A stretch of DNA of 64,000 nucleotides from Planctomycetota bacterium. Lineage in GTDB: Bacteria > Planctomycetota > Phycisphaerae > Phycisphaerales > SM1A02. Each line of letters opens with the position of its first letter. The first letter of the stretch is position 1. The stretch lies in NCBI GenBank assembly GCA_016872835.1, contig VGYX01000004.1:96332-160331 (forward strand), given 5' to 3'. The position numbers and the translations under genes were made by a program. Below the pieces are notes generated by a model. It ran no database searches and had not been told where the DNA came from. It saw only the letters and a list, made by a program, of their open reading frames with translations. Positions 43,488 to 53,687 of this stretch are shown here, piece by piece.

Positions 43488-44573
43488 TCAGCCTGCACGC
43501 AGGCACCAGACCGCATCGACGCAGCGGCTTGCGCCTCGGCCGGTCACGGCGGGCAGCGTGATGGGGGTGCGATCGAGCGCCAGCAAGCCCAGGATCGCCA
43601 TCTCCATCGACTCGCGTGCCTCCACCGGAACCCCAAGTTCGGCGCTGGCGAGGACCTCGGCGTCGGGGGCGCCAACCCGAATCGCGGCGGTCAGGGCGGC
43701 GTTTCGACTCCCTCCGCCGGCGAGCACCACCCGATCATGGCCTGCGCGTACGGCTGCGCGGCCAATGTGAACGCCGACGGCGTGAGCCACGGTCGCCAAG
43801 AGCGCGTGAGGGGGAAGTTTCGAGGCCTCCACCCAGCCTGTGGCCTCGTCGCCCGTGCCGAGCGACCGGCCGGCGGCTTCGGCTCTTTCCAGCAGGGCGG
43901 CAAGGCCGCGGACCTCCGGCTCCGAGACGGCTCCTGCCCGTGCGCCTGCGCCGTCGGCGTCGTAGGGGACGCCCAGCGCCTTGCGGGCCGAGGCATCCAG
44001 CAGATGGTTGCAGGGACAGATGTCCGCGCCTCGGATCGCGGCTGGACCTTGCGCCGCGGCAGGCAGCCACGTGATGTTGCAGAAGCCGCCGAGGTTCACG
44101 ATGGCGGTGGCCTTGGTGTGGCGGAAGGCGATCCAGTCCGCCAAGGGCGTGATCGGCGCACCCTGACCACCCGCAGCCAGGTCCGCGCCGCGAAGATCGC
44201 TCGCCACCGCGCAGCCGAGTCGTTGCGCGATGGGCCACGGGTTCAGCAACTGCCACGAGACGGGCGGCGCATGGAACACGGTCTGTCCATGGATCGCCGC
44301 CACCGCGATCGGACGACGCTCGGCAAGCGGCGCGAGCGCGTCCGCATGCAGCCGACCGAAGTCGAGCGCCAGCGTCGCGAAGTCCTTCGCGGACATCGCC
44401 GCGCCGTCGCATGCCGCACGCAGGCGTGCGCGCACCGGATCGAGCGCGTGGGTGATGTGTCGCTCCACGCGCACGCGCAGGTTAAGCCCCGAACCCTCCG
44501 TGCGCACCAGCGACGCGTCCAGCGCATCCAGGCTCGTGCCGGTCATCGCGCCGATCGCCCAGCGTTCGCTCAT
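43488..44573 (-). CDS. anmK: Anhydro-N-acetylmuramic acid kinase
   Basis: A 361-residue sugar kinase of the ASKHA fold that phosphorylates and opens 1,6-anhydroMurNAc during peptidoglycan recycling. The family signature MTGTSLDALD opens the protein. AAIHGQTVFHAP, VNLGGFCNITWLP and the ATP-binding VVLAGGGSRNAAL also match. It indicates murein turnover, consistent with a peptidoglycan-bearing cell. The gene is upstream of phoB on the same strand with a 71-bp gap, and divergent from the epimerase gene. Confidence 0.9.
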   Translation of the reverse strand: MSERWAIGAMTGTSLDALDASLVRTEGSGLNLRVRVERHITHALDPVRARLRAACDGAAMSAKDFATLALDFGRLHADALAPLAERRPIAVAAIHGQTVFHAPPVSWQLLNPWPIAQRLGCAVASDLRGADLAAGGQGAPITPLADWIAFRHTKATAIVNLGGFCNITWLPAAAQGPAAIRGADICPCNHLLDASARKALGVPYDADGAGARAGAVSEPEVRGLAALLERAEAAGRSLGTGDEATGWVEASKLPPHALLATVAHAVGVHIGRAAVRAGHDRVVLAGGGSRNAALTAAIRVGAPDAEVLASAELGVPVEARESMEMAILGLLALDRTPITLPAVTGRGASRCVDAVWCLRAG

Positions 44574-44636
44574 AGGGGGTTATGGTGACGTCGCCGAGTT
44601 CCCGCGTCGAGGGCCACCCTCGGCTACCTTTGTGGA

Positions 44637-45608
44637 ATGCTGAAGCGGATTCTCGTGACCGGCGGCGCCGGCTTCCTCGGTTCCCACCTCTGCGAGCGAC
44701 TGGTGAAGCAGGGTCACGACGTGATCTGCCTCGACAACTTCTTCACCAGCCAGAAGGGCAATGTGGATCACCTGCTCGACCGCCACAACTTCGAGCTGGT
44801 TCGGCACGACGTGGTGGATCCGTTCCGCTTCGAGGTGGACGAGATCTACAACCTTGCCTGCCCGGCGGCGCCCGGCCACTACCAGTACAACCCGATCAAG
44901 ACCATGAAGACCAGCGTCATGGGCGCGATCAACAGTCTGGGGCTGGCCAAGCGCGTGCGCGCGCGCATCCTGCACACCAGCACCAGCGAGGTCTACGGCG
45001 ATCCCGACGTGCACCCGCAGCCCGAGAGCTATCGCGGCAACGTGAACCCGATCGGTCCGCGTGCCTGCTACGACGAGGGCAAGCGTGCCGCTGAGACGCT
45101 GATGTTCGACTACCACCGCCAGCATGGCGTGCGCATCAAGGTGGTTCGCATCTTCAACACCTACGGTCCGCGCGTGCATCCCTTCGACGGTCGCGTGGTC
45201 AGCAACTTCATCCGCCAGGCTCTGGCGGGCGAGGACATCACGCTCTACGGCGACGGCACGCAGACGCGCAGCTTCTGCTTCGTCGACGACATGATCGACG
45301 GACTGATCGGGATGATGGAGGCGTCGGACGACATCACCGGCCCGGTGAACCTGGGCAATCCGGACGAGTTCACGGTGCACGAGTTGGCGAAGAAGGTGGT
45401 TTCGATCTCAGGAAGCCGCTCCGAGGTCACGCTGGGTCGTCCACTGCCGGCGGACGATCCGGCTCGGCGTCGCCCGGACATCTCGCTGGCGAAGTCAACG
45501 CTGGGTTGGCAGCCGCGGGTCTCCCTTGACGAGGGACTCCGAAAGACCATCGAGTGGTTCCGGTCCATCCGGCTGACGGACTATCGCCCGCCGACACCCA
45601 ACTACTGA
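44637..45608 (+). CDS. NAD-dependent epimerase/dehydratase, UDP-glucuronate decarboxylase (UXS) type
   Basis: A 323-residue short-chain dehydrogenase of the extended class. The NAD motif GGAGFLGSH is at residues 9-17 and the catalytic Tyr145/Lys149 in YDEGK. The [34 protein letters not shown] and [17 protein letters not shown] segments match UDP-xylose synthase, which oxidises and decarboxylates UDP-glucuronate. The product would feed surface polysaccharide synthesis. TACCTT at 44625-44630 lies exactly 6 bases before the ATG. Closely related dehydratases cannot be fully excluded. Confidence 0.88.
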   Translation: MLKRILVTGGAGFLGSHLCERLVKQGHDVICLDNFFTSQKGNVDHLLDRHNFELVRHDVVDPFRFEVDEIYNLACPAAPGHYQYNPIKTMKTSVMGAINSLGLAKRVRARILHTSTSEVYGDPDVHPQPESYRGNVNPIGPRACYDEGKRAAETLMFDYHRQHGVRIKVVRIFNTYGPRVHPFDGRVVSNFIRQALAGEDITLYGDGTQTRSFCFVDDMIDGLIGMMEASDDITGPVNLGNPDEFTVHELAKKVVSISGSRSEVTLGRPLPADDPARRRPDISLAKSTLGWQPRVSLDEGLRKTIEWFRSIRLTDYRPPTPNY

Positions 45609-45731
45609 TTTCACAGGCGTTTCCGACGTTCCGGGAATGTGTCCGAAAAACGGCCCGTTCCGGGGTCGAAGATGTTCTGCATCACTAGGCTGCAGTGCGG
45701 ATGGGTACCCGAAAAAGTACCGAACATCCAG

Positions 45732-45772
45732 TTGACGAGCCGAAGTGATTCGGGTACGAACAGAACCCGAAC
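45732..45772 (+). promoter_or_regulatory. recA promoter with overlapping GAAC-N7-GAAC repeat (possible SOS operator)
   Basis: TTGACG (45732-45737) and TACGAA (45755-45760) are separated by 17 bases, a good promoter. A direct repeat GAAC (45758-45761), 7 bases, GAAC (45769-45772) overlaps the -10. The spacing equals the GTTC-N7-GTTC LexA box of alphaproteobacteria read on the other strand. This is the expected place for a LexA-type repressor, but no lexA gene is in the window. Confidence 0.5.
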
Positions 45773-45857
45773 GGAAGTCAGGACAGCATTCGCATGAATC
45801 GGCCCGCAGGCGCGGGCCCCAACCGGCCCCGGAAGGGCCAGCCAAGGAAGGTCAAAG

Positions 45858-47168
<1,311 letters not shown>

Positions 47169-47173
47169 GCCAC

Positions 47174-47247
47174 CGGGGCCTTGGCCCCGACATCACACAG
47201 CCAATTCCGCCCCGGCCTCCCGACGGAGACGCCGGGGCGGTTTGCTT
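47174..47247 (+). terminator. Terminator of recA
   Basis: A short perfect hairpin (47174-47180 with 47183-47189) is followed by a longer one: CCGCCCCGGC at 47207-47216 pairs with 47231-47240, with an inner CTCC/GGAG extension. TTTGCTT follows from 47241. The second hairpin has the form of a Rho-independent terminator. Confidence 0.75.
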
Positions 47248-47254
47248 CCAGGGC

Positions 47255-48685
47255 TCAGGCGCGAATCGCGAGGTACTTGACCGTCAGGTACTCGTCGATG
47301 CCCCAGCGGCCGCCCTCGCGTCCGAAGCCGCTCCACTTCACGCCGCCGAACGGCGCGTAGGCGTTGCTTGGGGCGGGCTCGTTCACGCCCGCCACGCCGC
47401 AGGCGAGTTGTCGCGCGACCGTCTCTGCCTGTTGCGAGGACCCGAACACGTAGCCCGCCAGTCCCCAGGGGCTTGCGTTTGCGATGTCCACGGCCTCGTC
47501 GGCGCCGCGTACGGCCGCGATGGGTGCGACGGGGCCGAAGGTTTCCTCATGGAAGCACAGCAACCCGGGATGGCAATCGACCAGAACCGTCGGCTCGAAG
47601 AAACGGTCGGGACGATTCGGCAGTCGTCGCGTCTCGCCGCCGCAGACCAGACGAGCGCCATTCGCGAGCGCGTCCGCGACATGTCGGCGCACCTTCGCCA
47701 CCGCGGCATCGCTGATGAGCGGACCGACCTGCGTGGCCGCCTCGAGGCCAGGACCAACGATCAGGCTCGATGCCGCCAGCGCCAGACGCGCCGCGAAGGC
47801 CGGAGCGAGCGAGTGATGCACCAGGAAGCGGTTCGGACAGATGCATGTCTGGCCGGCGTTCCGGAACTTGGCGGTCATGGCGCCGGCCACCGCCGCATCA
47901 AGGTCCGCGCCTTCCAGCACGATGAACGCCGCGTGCCCACCAAGTTCCATCGAGCAGCGCACGATCTGCTCCGCGGCCTGTCGCAGCAGCAGGCGACCCG
48001 TCTCGGTGCTTCCGGTGAAGGTGAGCTTCCGCACGCGCGGGTCCGCGAGCCATGTTGAAACGATGGTGCCCGGATCGCCGGCCAGCACGTGGAACGTCCC
48101 GGGCGGCAGACCACTCGCGGTCAATACGCGCTCGAACGCGATCGCGGAGAGCGGCGTTTCCTCGGCAGGCTTGGCGATCATCGTGCAGCCGGCGGCGAGT
48201 GCGGGCGCCGCCTTGCGCGCCAGCATCGCCAGTGGAAAGTTCCAGGGGGTCACGGCGGCGCACACCCCGATCGGTTCGCGCACCGCCACCGCGCGCAGCC
48301 CGGCCCGTCGGCCGTCGAACGGCTCATCCATCAGGGTGCGAGCCTCCTCCGCCGCGCTGCACAGGTAGTCGGCGGCGTAGCGAATCTCTCCACGCGCTTC
48401 GCCCAGCGGCTTGCCGGACTCCAGCGTGATGGTTCGCGCAAGCGCCTCGACATCGCGCAGGAGGGCCTCGGCGCCACGCTCCAGGACAGCGGCGCGTTCG
48501 GCAGGAGGGGTCTCGCGCCAGAGGCCGAGCGCCTGCGACGCCGCATCGACGGCGGCGGAAGCGTCGGCCGCGGTCGCCATCGGAAGCGACGCGATCGTCT
48601 CGTCGCTGGCGGGATCCCGCACCGCGAGCATGGCTCCAACCGCGTTTGGGCGTTCATTCGCGCCGATCGGCTGCGGTTCGGGCAT
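47255..48685 (-). CDS. NAD(P)-dependent aldehyde dehydrogenase, succinate-semialdehyde type
   Basis: A 476-residue ALDH closest to the GabD/succinate-semialdehyde dehydrogenase group. Catalytic Cys is in FRNAGQTCICPNRFLVH, the general-base Glu in CSMELGGHAAF, and the cofactor region is TPWNFPLAMLARKAAPALAAGC with FTGSTETGR. The C-terminal FGGVKWSGFGREGG loop is also family-typical. The ATG at 48685 is supported by a TACGCT hexamer at 48692-48697, 6 bases upstream. It is divergent from the WXG100 locus and convergent with recA. Substrate is inferred from family resemblance only. Confidence 0.82.
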   Translation of the reverse strand: MPEPQPIGANERPNAVGAMLAVRDPASDETIASLPMATAADASAAVDAASQALGLWRETPPAERAAVLERGAEALLRDVEALARTITLESGKPLGEARGEIRYAADYLCSAAEEARTLMDEPFDGRRAGLRAVAVREPIGVCAAVTPWNFPLAMLARKAAPALAAGCTMIAKPAEETPLSAIAFERVLTASGLPPGTFHVLAGDPGTIVSTWLADPRVRKLTFTGSTETGRLLLRQAAEQIVRCSMELGGHAAFIVLEGADLDAAVAGAMTAKFRNAGQTCICPNRFLVHHSLAPAFAARLALAASSLIVGPGLEAATQVGPLISDAAVAKVRRHVADALANGARLVCGGETRRLPNRPDRFFEPTVLVDCHPGLLCFHEETFGPVAPIAAVRGADEAVDIANASPWGLAGYVFGSSQQAETVARQLACGVAGVNEPAPSNAYAPFGGVKWSGFGREGGRWGIDEYLTVKYLAIRA

Positions 48686-48691
48686 GATATC

Positions 48692-48701
48692 AGCGTACAC
48701 T
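48692..48701. promoter_or_regulatory. Overlapping divergent -10 elements at the WXG100 locus
   Basis: TACGCT on the minus strand (48692-48697) serves the aldehyde dehydrogenase 6 bases from its start. TACACT on the plus strand (48696-48701) lies 18 bases before the WXG100 ATG, whose leader contains an AGCAGGAG ribosome-binding site. The two hexamers share TA. Confidence 0.45.
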
Positions 48702-48719
48702 TCAGCAGGAGAAAACCGC

Positions 48720-48992
48720 ATGAGCAAGGCCGTCGTCGATCCGAATGAACTGCGCCGCTTCGCTGCCGATCTGAAGAAGTTCAACAATGACGTGCAGGGT
48801 CAGACCGCGCGTCTGGGATCGGCACTGGGATCGCTGCAGCAGACCTGGCGCGACCAGGAGCAGGCCAAATTCGCCGAGGAGTTCGAGCAGACCATGCGCT
48901 CGCTGCAGCGCTTCCTGAAGGCCAGCGAGGTGTTCGTGCCGTTCCTCATCCGGAAGGCCGAGCGCATCGAGGACTACCTGAACCAGCGCTGA
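48720..48992 (+). CDS. WXG100 family protein (type VII secretion-like substrate)
   Basis: A 90-residue protein with the WXG100/ESAT-6 layout: two long amphipathic helices joined by a turn in the middle. The turn motif is WRD at residues 43-45 in place of W-x-G. The first helix has LRRFAADLKKFNNDVQ and the second FAEEFEQTMRSLQRFLKASEVF. Such proteins are usually secreted as dimers by an EccC/EssC-type ATPase. Such an ATPase gene is the fourth gene of this locus. No obvious C-terminal Y-x-x-x-D/E signal is seen except a possible weak one near EDYLNQR. It has an SD-containing leader, unlike most promoters nearby. Confidence 0.8.
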   Translation: MSKAVVDPNELRRFAADLKKFNNDVQGQTARLGSALGSLQQTWRDQEQAKFAEEFEQTMRSLQRFLKASEVFVPFLIRKAERIEDYLNQR

Positions 48993-48995
48993 ACC

Positions 48996-49586
48996 GTGGA
49001 ACGCGAGCAGGTCCGAGTTCTGTCGGTCGACGTGCTGGAGTCTCTGGCGGCGGCCATGGTGCGCTGCAAGGAGGATCTCGCGGCCGCGCTGCTGGAGGGA
49101 GACTCGGAGGTCGAACGCACGATCGTCTGGGTGGAGCGGGATCGTGTGCCGCACTGGCGCAAGCGCATGCAGCGGTTGGATCATGAGGTGCTCGAGGCAC
49201 GCAGCGCGCTCTTCCGCAAGGAGAATCACCGCGTCAGCCGCGATTCGAAACCCAGCACGGTCGACGAACGCAAGGCGCTCGCGAAGGCGCAGGCCGCTCT
49301 GGAAGACGCTGATCGTCGATGGAAGGCGAGCCAGCGATGGAGTCAGGAACTGCCTCGACACAACGCGGAATACAAGCGTGGCACGAATCTGCTGGCGGCC
49401 ATGGTGGACCGCGAGCTGCCTGCCGCGATCGCGGCACTGCGCCGCATGACCATCGCGCTCGAGCGATATCGTCGCGAGGAGCCGATCGACCTTCGGACGC
49501 TGCTTCCCGACCGCGAGAAGCCCGACCCCTCCGACTCCACGCGCCGCGGTTCATCCGCCGAAAGCGGACCGGGGGGCGCGTCGTGA
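48996..49586 (+). CDS. Coiled-coil protein of the WXG100/FtsK locus, function unknown
   Basis: A 196-residue, highly charged, predominantly helical protein with no recognised family. Residues about 15-160 have heptad-like patterns (DVLESLAAAMVRCKEDLAAALLEGD, then DERKALAKAQAALEDADRRWKASQRW), while the last 35 residues are Ser/Pro-rich and probably disordered. It starts with GTG 3 bp after the WXG100 stop. Its own stop overlaps the next gene by 4 bases, so it is translated with them. It may be a larger helical partner, substrate or chaperone. Confidence 0.6.
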   Translation: MEREQVRVLSVDVLESLAAAMVRCKEDLAAALLEGDSEVERTIVWVERDRVPHWRKRMQRLDHEVLEARSALFRKENHRVSRDSKPSTVDERKALAKAQAALEDADRRWKASQRWSQELPRHNAEYKRGTNLLAAMVDRELPAAIAALRRMTIALERYRREEPIDLRTLLPDREKPDPSDSTRRGSSAESGPGGAS

Positions 49587-49804
49587 GCGTCGAAGGCGCG
49601 CGCCAGCGTCTGCAGGCCTCGCTGCGTGACCTGAAGTCGCAGTGGGAGGTCGCACGAAGCGCATGGCAGGACGCGACGGCCGAGACCTTCGGTGATCGTT
49701 ACATCGAGGAACTGGAGCAGGCGGTTCGCACCGCCATGCCCGCGATGGAGAAGATGGCGGAGACCTTGGTGCGTGTCCGTCGCGAGTGCGGCGATCCGAT
49801 GTAG
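49583..49804 (+). CDS. Small helical WXG100-like protein
   Basis: A 73-residue, two-helix protein beginning with GTG in a GTGA overlap with the preceding gene. It has Trp21 and Trp28 in QWEVARSAWQDATAETFGDRY, followed by a second helix ELEQAVRTAMPAMEKMAETLV. Size, helical hairpin form and the Trp-centred turn resemble WXG100 proteins without the exact motif. It could be the partner of the 48720 product in a heterodimer, as ESAT-6 and CFP-10 pair. That pairing is inference from position and size. Confidence 0.6.
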   Translation: MSVEGARQRLQASLRDLKSQWEVARSAWQDATAETFGDRYIEELEQAVRTAMPAMEKMAETLVRVRRECGDPM

Positions 49805-49854
49805 GTCAAACGGGGCCGATCCATGGCCCGACTCGCGTACCATCCGACCCGCCG

Positions 49855-52800
49855 ATGGCCCTGGATCCGATCACCGACATCGCCGAACGCTGGGCCGCGA
49901 TCGCGGACGCCTCGCGGAAGTTGCGCGAACGGACCCAGACGGACCGGGCTGCGCACGAAATGGCCCTGGGAACCGAGCAGGCGCGTCATGTCGCGGAGCG
50001 TGCAGCCATCGACGCCAAGCGCGAGAGCACGGAGCGGAACCTTCGGGAGCGGCTGGATCGGCTCCAAGCGGAGGCCGTCGCGCGCCGGCAAGCGGATCTG
50101 TCGAAGCTGGAGGCGAAGGTTCGCGCCACGACCGAGGACATCGAGCGTCGTGCCGACGAGGCGGGTCGTGACGCCAAGGAGGGTCTGCAGCACGCGCTCT
50201 GGCTCGCGGACAGCGTGCATGAAAGCGGTGAGCGCCGGCCGAAGGCCGTGCTGGAGGAGATCCGGCAGACCGCCGCGGAGCGCCTGAGCGCGCTGGAGGC
50301 GATCCTGTCCGAGGCGCAACGGCAGACGCGCCGCTTTCGGCAGTCGATTCCTGCCGCGTCGGCGGTGTCGTCACCGTTGGGTCGGATGGATCCGCTCATG
50401 GTGATCGCGACCAAGGTTGCGCTCGCCGCGGACGCTGCCGAGCGGCTCCGACGACTTCGCCTGCCCGGCCTCTATCGCGGTCCGATCCTGCTCGTGCCGG
50501 CCATCTTCGCCGCCTTGCTTGGCGCACTCGTGGCATGGTCGCTGGGGGCGCGCGGCGTGTGGCTGGGCGTGTCCGCCGGCGTCGGCACGCTTGCGGTCGT
50601 CGTGGCGGCAGTCGCACTCTGGTTTCGTGCACGCGCGCAGGTGGTCCGCGCGTGGGAGCCGCTCCATCAGGCTGCGCAGATCGCGCGGGATGCCGCGGAA
50701 GCGGTGGTACGGGACGCGCAGCAGGAGTGCGACGACTCCGAGAAGGCCGCGAAGGATCGATTGAAGCGCGAGCGCCTGACCGCCCAGGAGCAGTTCGGTC
50801 CGATCGTGCAGGCGGCGGAGCGGCAGCGGCAGGAGCGTCTTGAGGAATTGAGCCGCGTGTCCGAGGAGCGCCGCACCCAGATCCAGTCCGAGGCCAGCGC
50901 CACCGAGCGGGAGGCGCAGGCGCAGCATGCGCAGGGGCTTGCCCGATGCGTCGCCTCGCACGCCGAAACGATCGCTGCGGAGGAGGCGTTGCATGCCACC
51001 CGCGAATCCGCGCAGCGCAAGGTCGAGCAGGCCGCGTGCGCCGAGCGTGAGCAGGCTTGGATTGCGGCGCGCGACGGGTTCCAGACTTGGGCCGATTCGC
51101 GTGCGGCTCTTGGGGCGCAGGCGCTGCGCATCTGGGCGGAGGATGGCGCGTCGCGCACCGCCTTTGGCGACGGACTCCACATCGGTTCGGTCGGACTGGA
51201 TCTGGCGAGCGTCGCGGACGCGTTCCCGTCCGAGCCGCATCTTGCGTGGGCCGGACCGACCCGCTGGCAGGTTCCCCTCATGCGACCGATCCCCGGGGCG
51301 ATCTCCACCATCGTTGAGGGACCCGGTGAGTCCCGGGCGCAGGCGTTGGCTGGGGTTCAGTCCATCGTGGCACGTCTGCTGCTCGAGTGTCCTCCCGGCA
51401 AGGTGCGCCTGACCCTGATGGATCCGGTGGGACTGGGCCAGAGCTTCGCGGGATTCATGCATCTCGCGGACGAGATGGAGCAATTGGTAGGCGAGCGCAT
51501 CTGGACCGAGGCCCGTCAGATCGAGCAGAAGCTGACCGACCTGACCGAGCACATGGAGACGGTCATCCAGAAGTACCTGCGCGACGAGTTCTCCACGATC
51601 GCCGACTACAACGCGCAGGCGGGTCAGCTTGCGGAGCCGCTTCGCGTGGTGGTGATGGCGGATTTTCCTGCGGGACTGAACGAGGAGGCCACGCGGCGGC
51701 TCGCCAGCATCCTGCAGTCGGGTGCGCGATGCGGTGTGCACCTGCTGCTGCTGCGGGATCCGGTCCGACCGCTGCCCGAGTCCCTCAAGGTCGCGGACCT
51801 GCACCGCGCATGCCGAAGGATCGTCTGGCGAGACGGCGCGTTCCGAGTCGACGAGCCGGGTCTTGAGCAGGTCGCGGTCATGCTGGAGTCGCCTCCGGCC
51901 GGGTCGCGGCTTCAGGAGACGCTTCGGGCCATCGGTCAGGCGGCGCGTGCCGCGTCGGTGGTGCAGGTTCCATTCAGCGCGATCGAGCCCGCCGAGGACC
52001 GCCTATGGAGCGGCAGCACCGCCGCGAATCTGCGTGTGCCGATCGGACGCACCGGTGCCACGCAATTGCAGCACATGGTCCTGGGCGAGGGAACGCGACA
52101 GCATGTGCTGCTGGCCGGCAAGACGGGCTCCGGCAAGAGCACGCTTCTCAACGCGATGATCGTGAACCTCGCCAGCTGGTTCAGTCCGGACGAGTTGGAG
52201 CTTTGGCTGATCGACTTCAAGAAGGGCGTCGAATTCAAGGCCTACGCGCAGCACCGACTGCCGCATGCGCGGGCCGTGGCGGTGGAGAGTGATCGTGAGT
52301 TCGGGTTGAGCGTGCTGCAGGGACTGGATACCGAGCTCAAGCGGCGCGGCGACCTGTTCCGTGCCGCCGGCGTGCAGGATCTTTCGGCATGGCGAAAGCT
52401 GGGTCGCGCCGAGCTGATGCCCCGCGCCCTGCTGATCGTCGACGAGTTTCAGGAACTCTTCGTGGAGGAGGACAAGGTCTCGCAGGAGGCCGCGTTGCTG
52501 CTGGATCGTCTGGTCCGGCAGGGCCGCGCGTTCGGCATGCATGTGATCCTTGGATCGCAGACCTTGGGCGGCTCGTATGCGCTGCCTCGCACCACGATGG
52601 GCCAGATGGGTGTCCGCATCGCCCTGCAGTGCAACGAGGCGGATGCTGCGCTGATCCTCGCGGACGACAACACCGCGGCCCGACTGCTGTCACGCCCGGG
52701 CGAGGCGATCTACAACGACGCGGGTGGCCTGATCGAGGGCAACAGTCCATTCCAGGTCGTGTGGCTCAACGATGTCGAGCGAGAGTCGCGCATCAAGCGA

Positions 52801-53682
52801 CTGGCGCAGCGTGCCGGTGCGACCGCGTCCACACGGCCCGCCATGGTGGTCTTCGACGGCACCAGCAAGGCTGACATGCTCGCGTGCAGGGCGTTCCGGG
52901 ATCCTCCGAAGTCGATCGTGCCCGCGTTGACGCTGCCGCTGCACCTGGGCGAGCCGGTCGCGATCCGCGATGCCACCGTCGCGTCCCTGCGCCGACAATC
53001 GGGCGCGAACCTTCTGATGGTGGGCCAGACCGAGCGCATGGCACTCGGTCTCTGCGTGGCCGTGCTGGCCAGCATGCGCGTGGCGGCCGGTGCCGGCGCG
53101 CAGGTCACCCTGCTTGATGGAGCCCCGGCCGACAGTCCGGAGGCGGGCAAACTCCCGGAGACCGCTGCCGCCCTCGGCCTTTCGGTCGCGCTCCCTGGTT
53201 TCCGCGAAGTCGACGACGCGATTCGTGCGCTCGGCGCGGAGGTCGCGCGTCGAACCGAGTCCGGGCGCACCGACGAGCCGCCCATGCTGCTGCTGGTGCA
53301 CGGCCTGCAGCGATTCCGGTCGCTGCGGAAGGATGAGGACGACTACTCGTTCTCCTCGAGCGAGGGGCCACCGAAGCCCGACCGCATCTTCGCGTCGATC
53401 CTTCGTGATGGTCCGGCGGTGGGCGTGCACGTGGTGGTGTGGGCGGACACGGCAGCGAGCCTGCAGCGCAGCGTGGACCGAGGTTCCATGCGTGAGTTCG
53501 ACATGCGCGTGCTCATGCAGATGGGCGCCAACGACTCCTCGACGCTCATCGATGCACCGGTCGCCAGCCGGCTGGGCGCCGAGCGTGCGTTGCTGTTCAG
53601 CGAGGAGCGCGGCACGATCGAGCGATTCCGGCCCTTCGAGCCGGTCGAAGCGGACGCACTGGCCGCGGTCGTCGCGCGCTGA
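49855..53682 (+). CDS. Membrane-anchored FtsK/SpoIIIE-type ATPase (EccC/EssC-like)
   Basis: A 1275-residue ATPase. Order: an N-terminal coiled coil (about 10-165), two transmembrane helices (about 209-232 and 236-257), a second long coiled coil (about 265-400), then three FtsK-like ATPase modules. Module 1 (about 470-690) has a degenerate P-loop, EGPGESRAQ. Module 2 (about 720-960) is intact, with Walker A AGKTGSGKST (Lys761) and Walker B LLIVDEFQE (Asp863, Glu864). Module 3 (about 1020-1275) keeps the fold but has GQTERM and LLLVHGLQRF in place of the motifs. Three tandem modules with WXG100 genes upstream suggest a type VII secretion motor. A TACCAT hexamer at 49838-49843 lies 11 bases before the ATG. 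DNA translocation cannot be excluded. Confidence 0.8.
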   Translation: MALDPITDIAERWAAIADASRKLRERTQTDRAAHEMALGTEQARHVAERAAIDAKRESTERNLRERLDRLQAEAVARRQADLSKLEAKVRATTEDIERRADEAGRDAKEGLQHALWLADSVHESGERRPKAVLEEIRQTAAERLSALEAILSEAQRQTRRFRQSIPAASAVSSPLGRMDPLMVIATKVALAADAAERLRRLRLPGLYRGPILLVPAIFAALLGALVAWSLGARGVWLGVSAGVGTLAVVVAAVALWFRARAQVVRAWEPLHQAAQIARDAAEAVVRDAQQECDDSEKAAKDRLKRERLTAQEQFGPIVQAAERQRQERLEELSRVSEERRTQIQSEASATEREAQAQHAQGLARCVASHAETIAAEEALHATRESAQRKVEQAACAEREQAWIAARDGFQTWADSRAALGAQALRIWAEDGASRTAFGDGLHIGSVGLDLASVADAFPSEPHLAWAGPTRWQVPLMRPIPGAISTIVEGPGESRAQALAGVQSIVARLLLECPPGKVRLTLMDPVGLGQSFAGFMHLADEMEQLVGERIWTEARQIEQKLTDLTEHMETVIQKYLRDEFSTIADYNAQAGQLAEPLRVVVMADFPAGLNEEATRRLASILQSGARCGVHLLLLRDPVRPLPESLKVADLHRACRRIVWRDGAFRVDEPGLEQVAVMLESPPAGSRLQETLRAIGQAARAASVVQVPFSAIEPAEDRLWSGSTAANLRVPIGRTGATQLQHMVLGEGTRQHVLLAGKTGSGKSTLLNAMIVNLASWFSPDELELWLIDFKKGVEFKAYAQHRLPHARAVAVESDREFGLSVLQGLDTELKRRGDLFRAAGVQDLSAWRKLGRAELMPRALLIVDEFQELFVEEDKVSQEAALLLDRLVRQGRAFGMHVILGSQTLGGSYALPRTTMGQMGVRIALQCNEADAALILADDNTAARLLSRPGEAIYNDAGGLIEGNSPFQVVWLNDVERESRIKRLAQRAGATASTRPAMVVFDGTSKADMLACRAFRDPPKSIVPALTLPLHLGEPVAIRDATVASLRRQSGANLLMVGQTERMALGLCVAVLASMRVAAGAGAQVTLLDGAPADSPEAGKLPETAAALGLSVALPGFREVDDAIRALGAEVARRTESGRTDEPPMLLLVHGLQRFRSLRKDEDDYSFSSSEGPPKPDRIFASILRDGPAVGVHVVVWADTAASLQRSVDRGSMREFDMRVLMQMGANDSSTLIDAPVASRLGAERALLFSEERGTIERFRPFEPVEADALAAVVAR

Positions 53683-53687
53683 TCGTT

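Noticed and set aside
45721..45735. CGAAC-ATCCA-GTTG as a Gram-positive type LexA (Cheo) box before recA
   Set aside because: The spacer is 5 rather than 4 bases and the right half is imperfect; the GAAC-N7-GAAC repeat overlapping the -10 is better placed.
48720..53682. Interpreting the WXG100/FtsK locus as a conjugation or mobile element
   Set aside because: No relaxase, integrase, att-like repeats or composition shift is seen, and the flanking genes are ordinary chromosomal genes.
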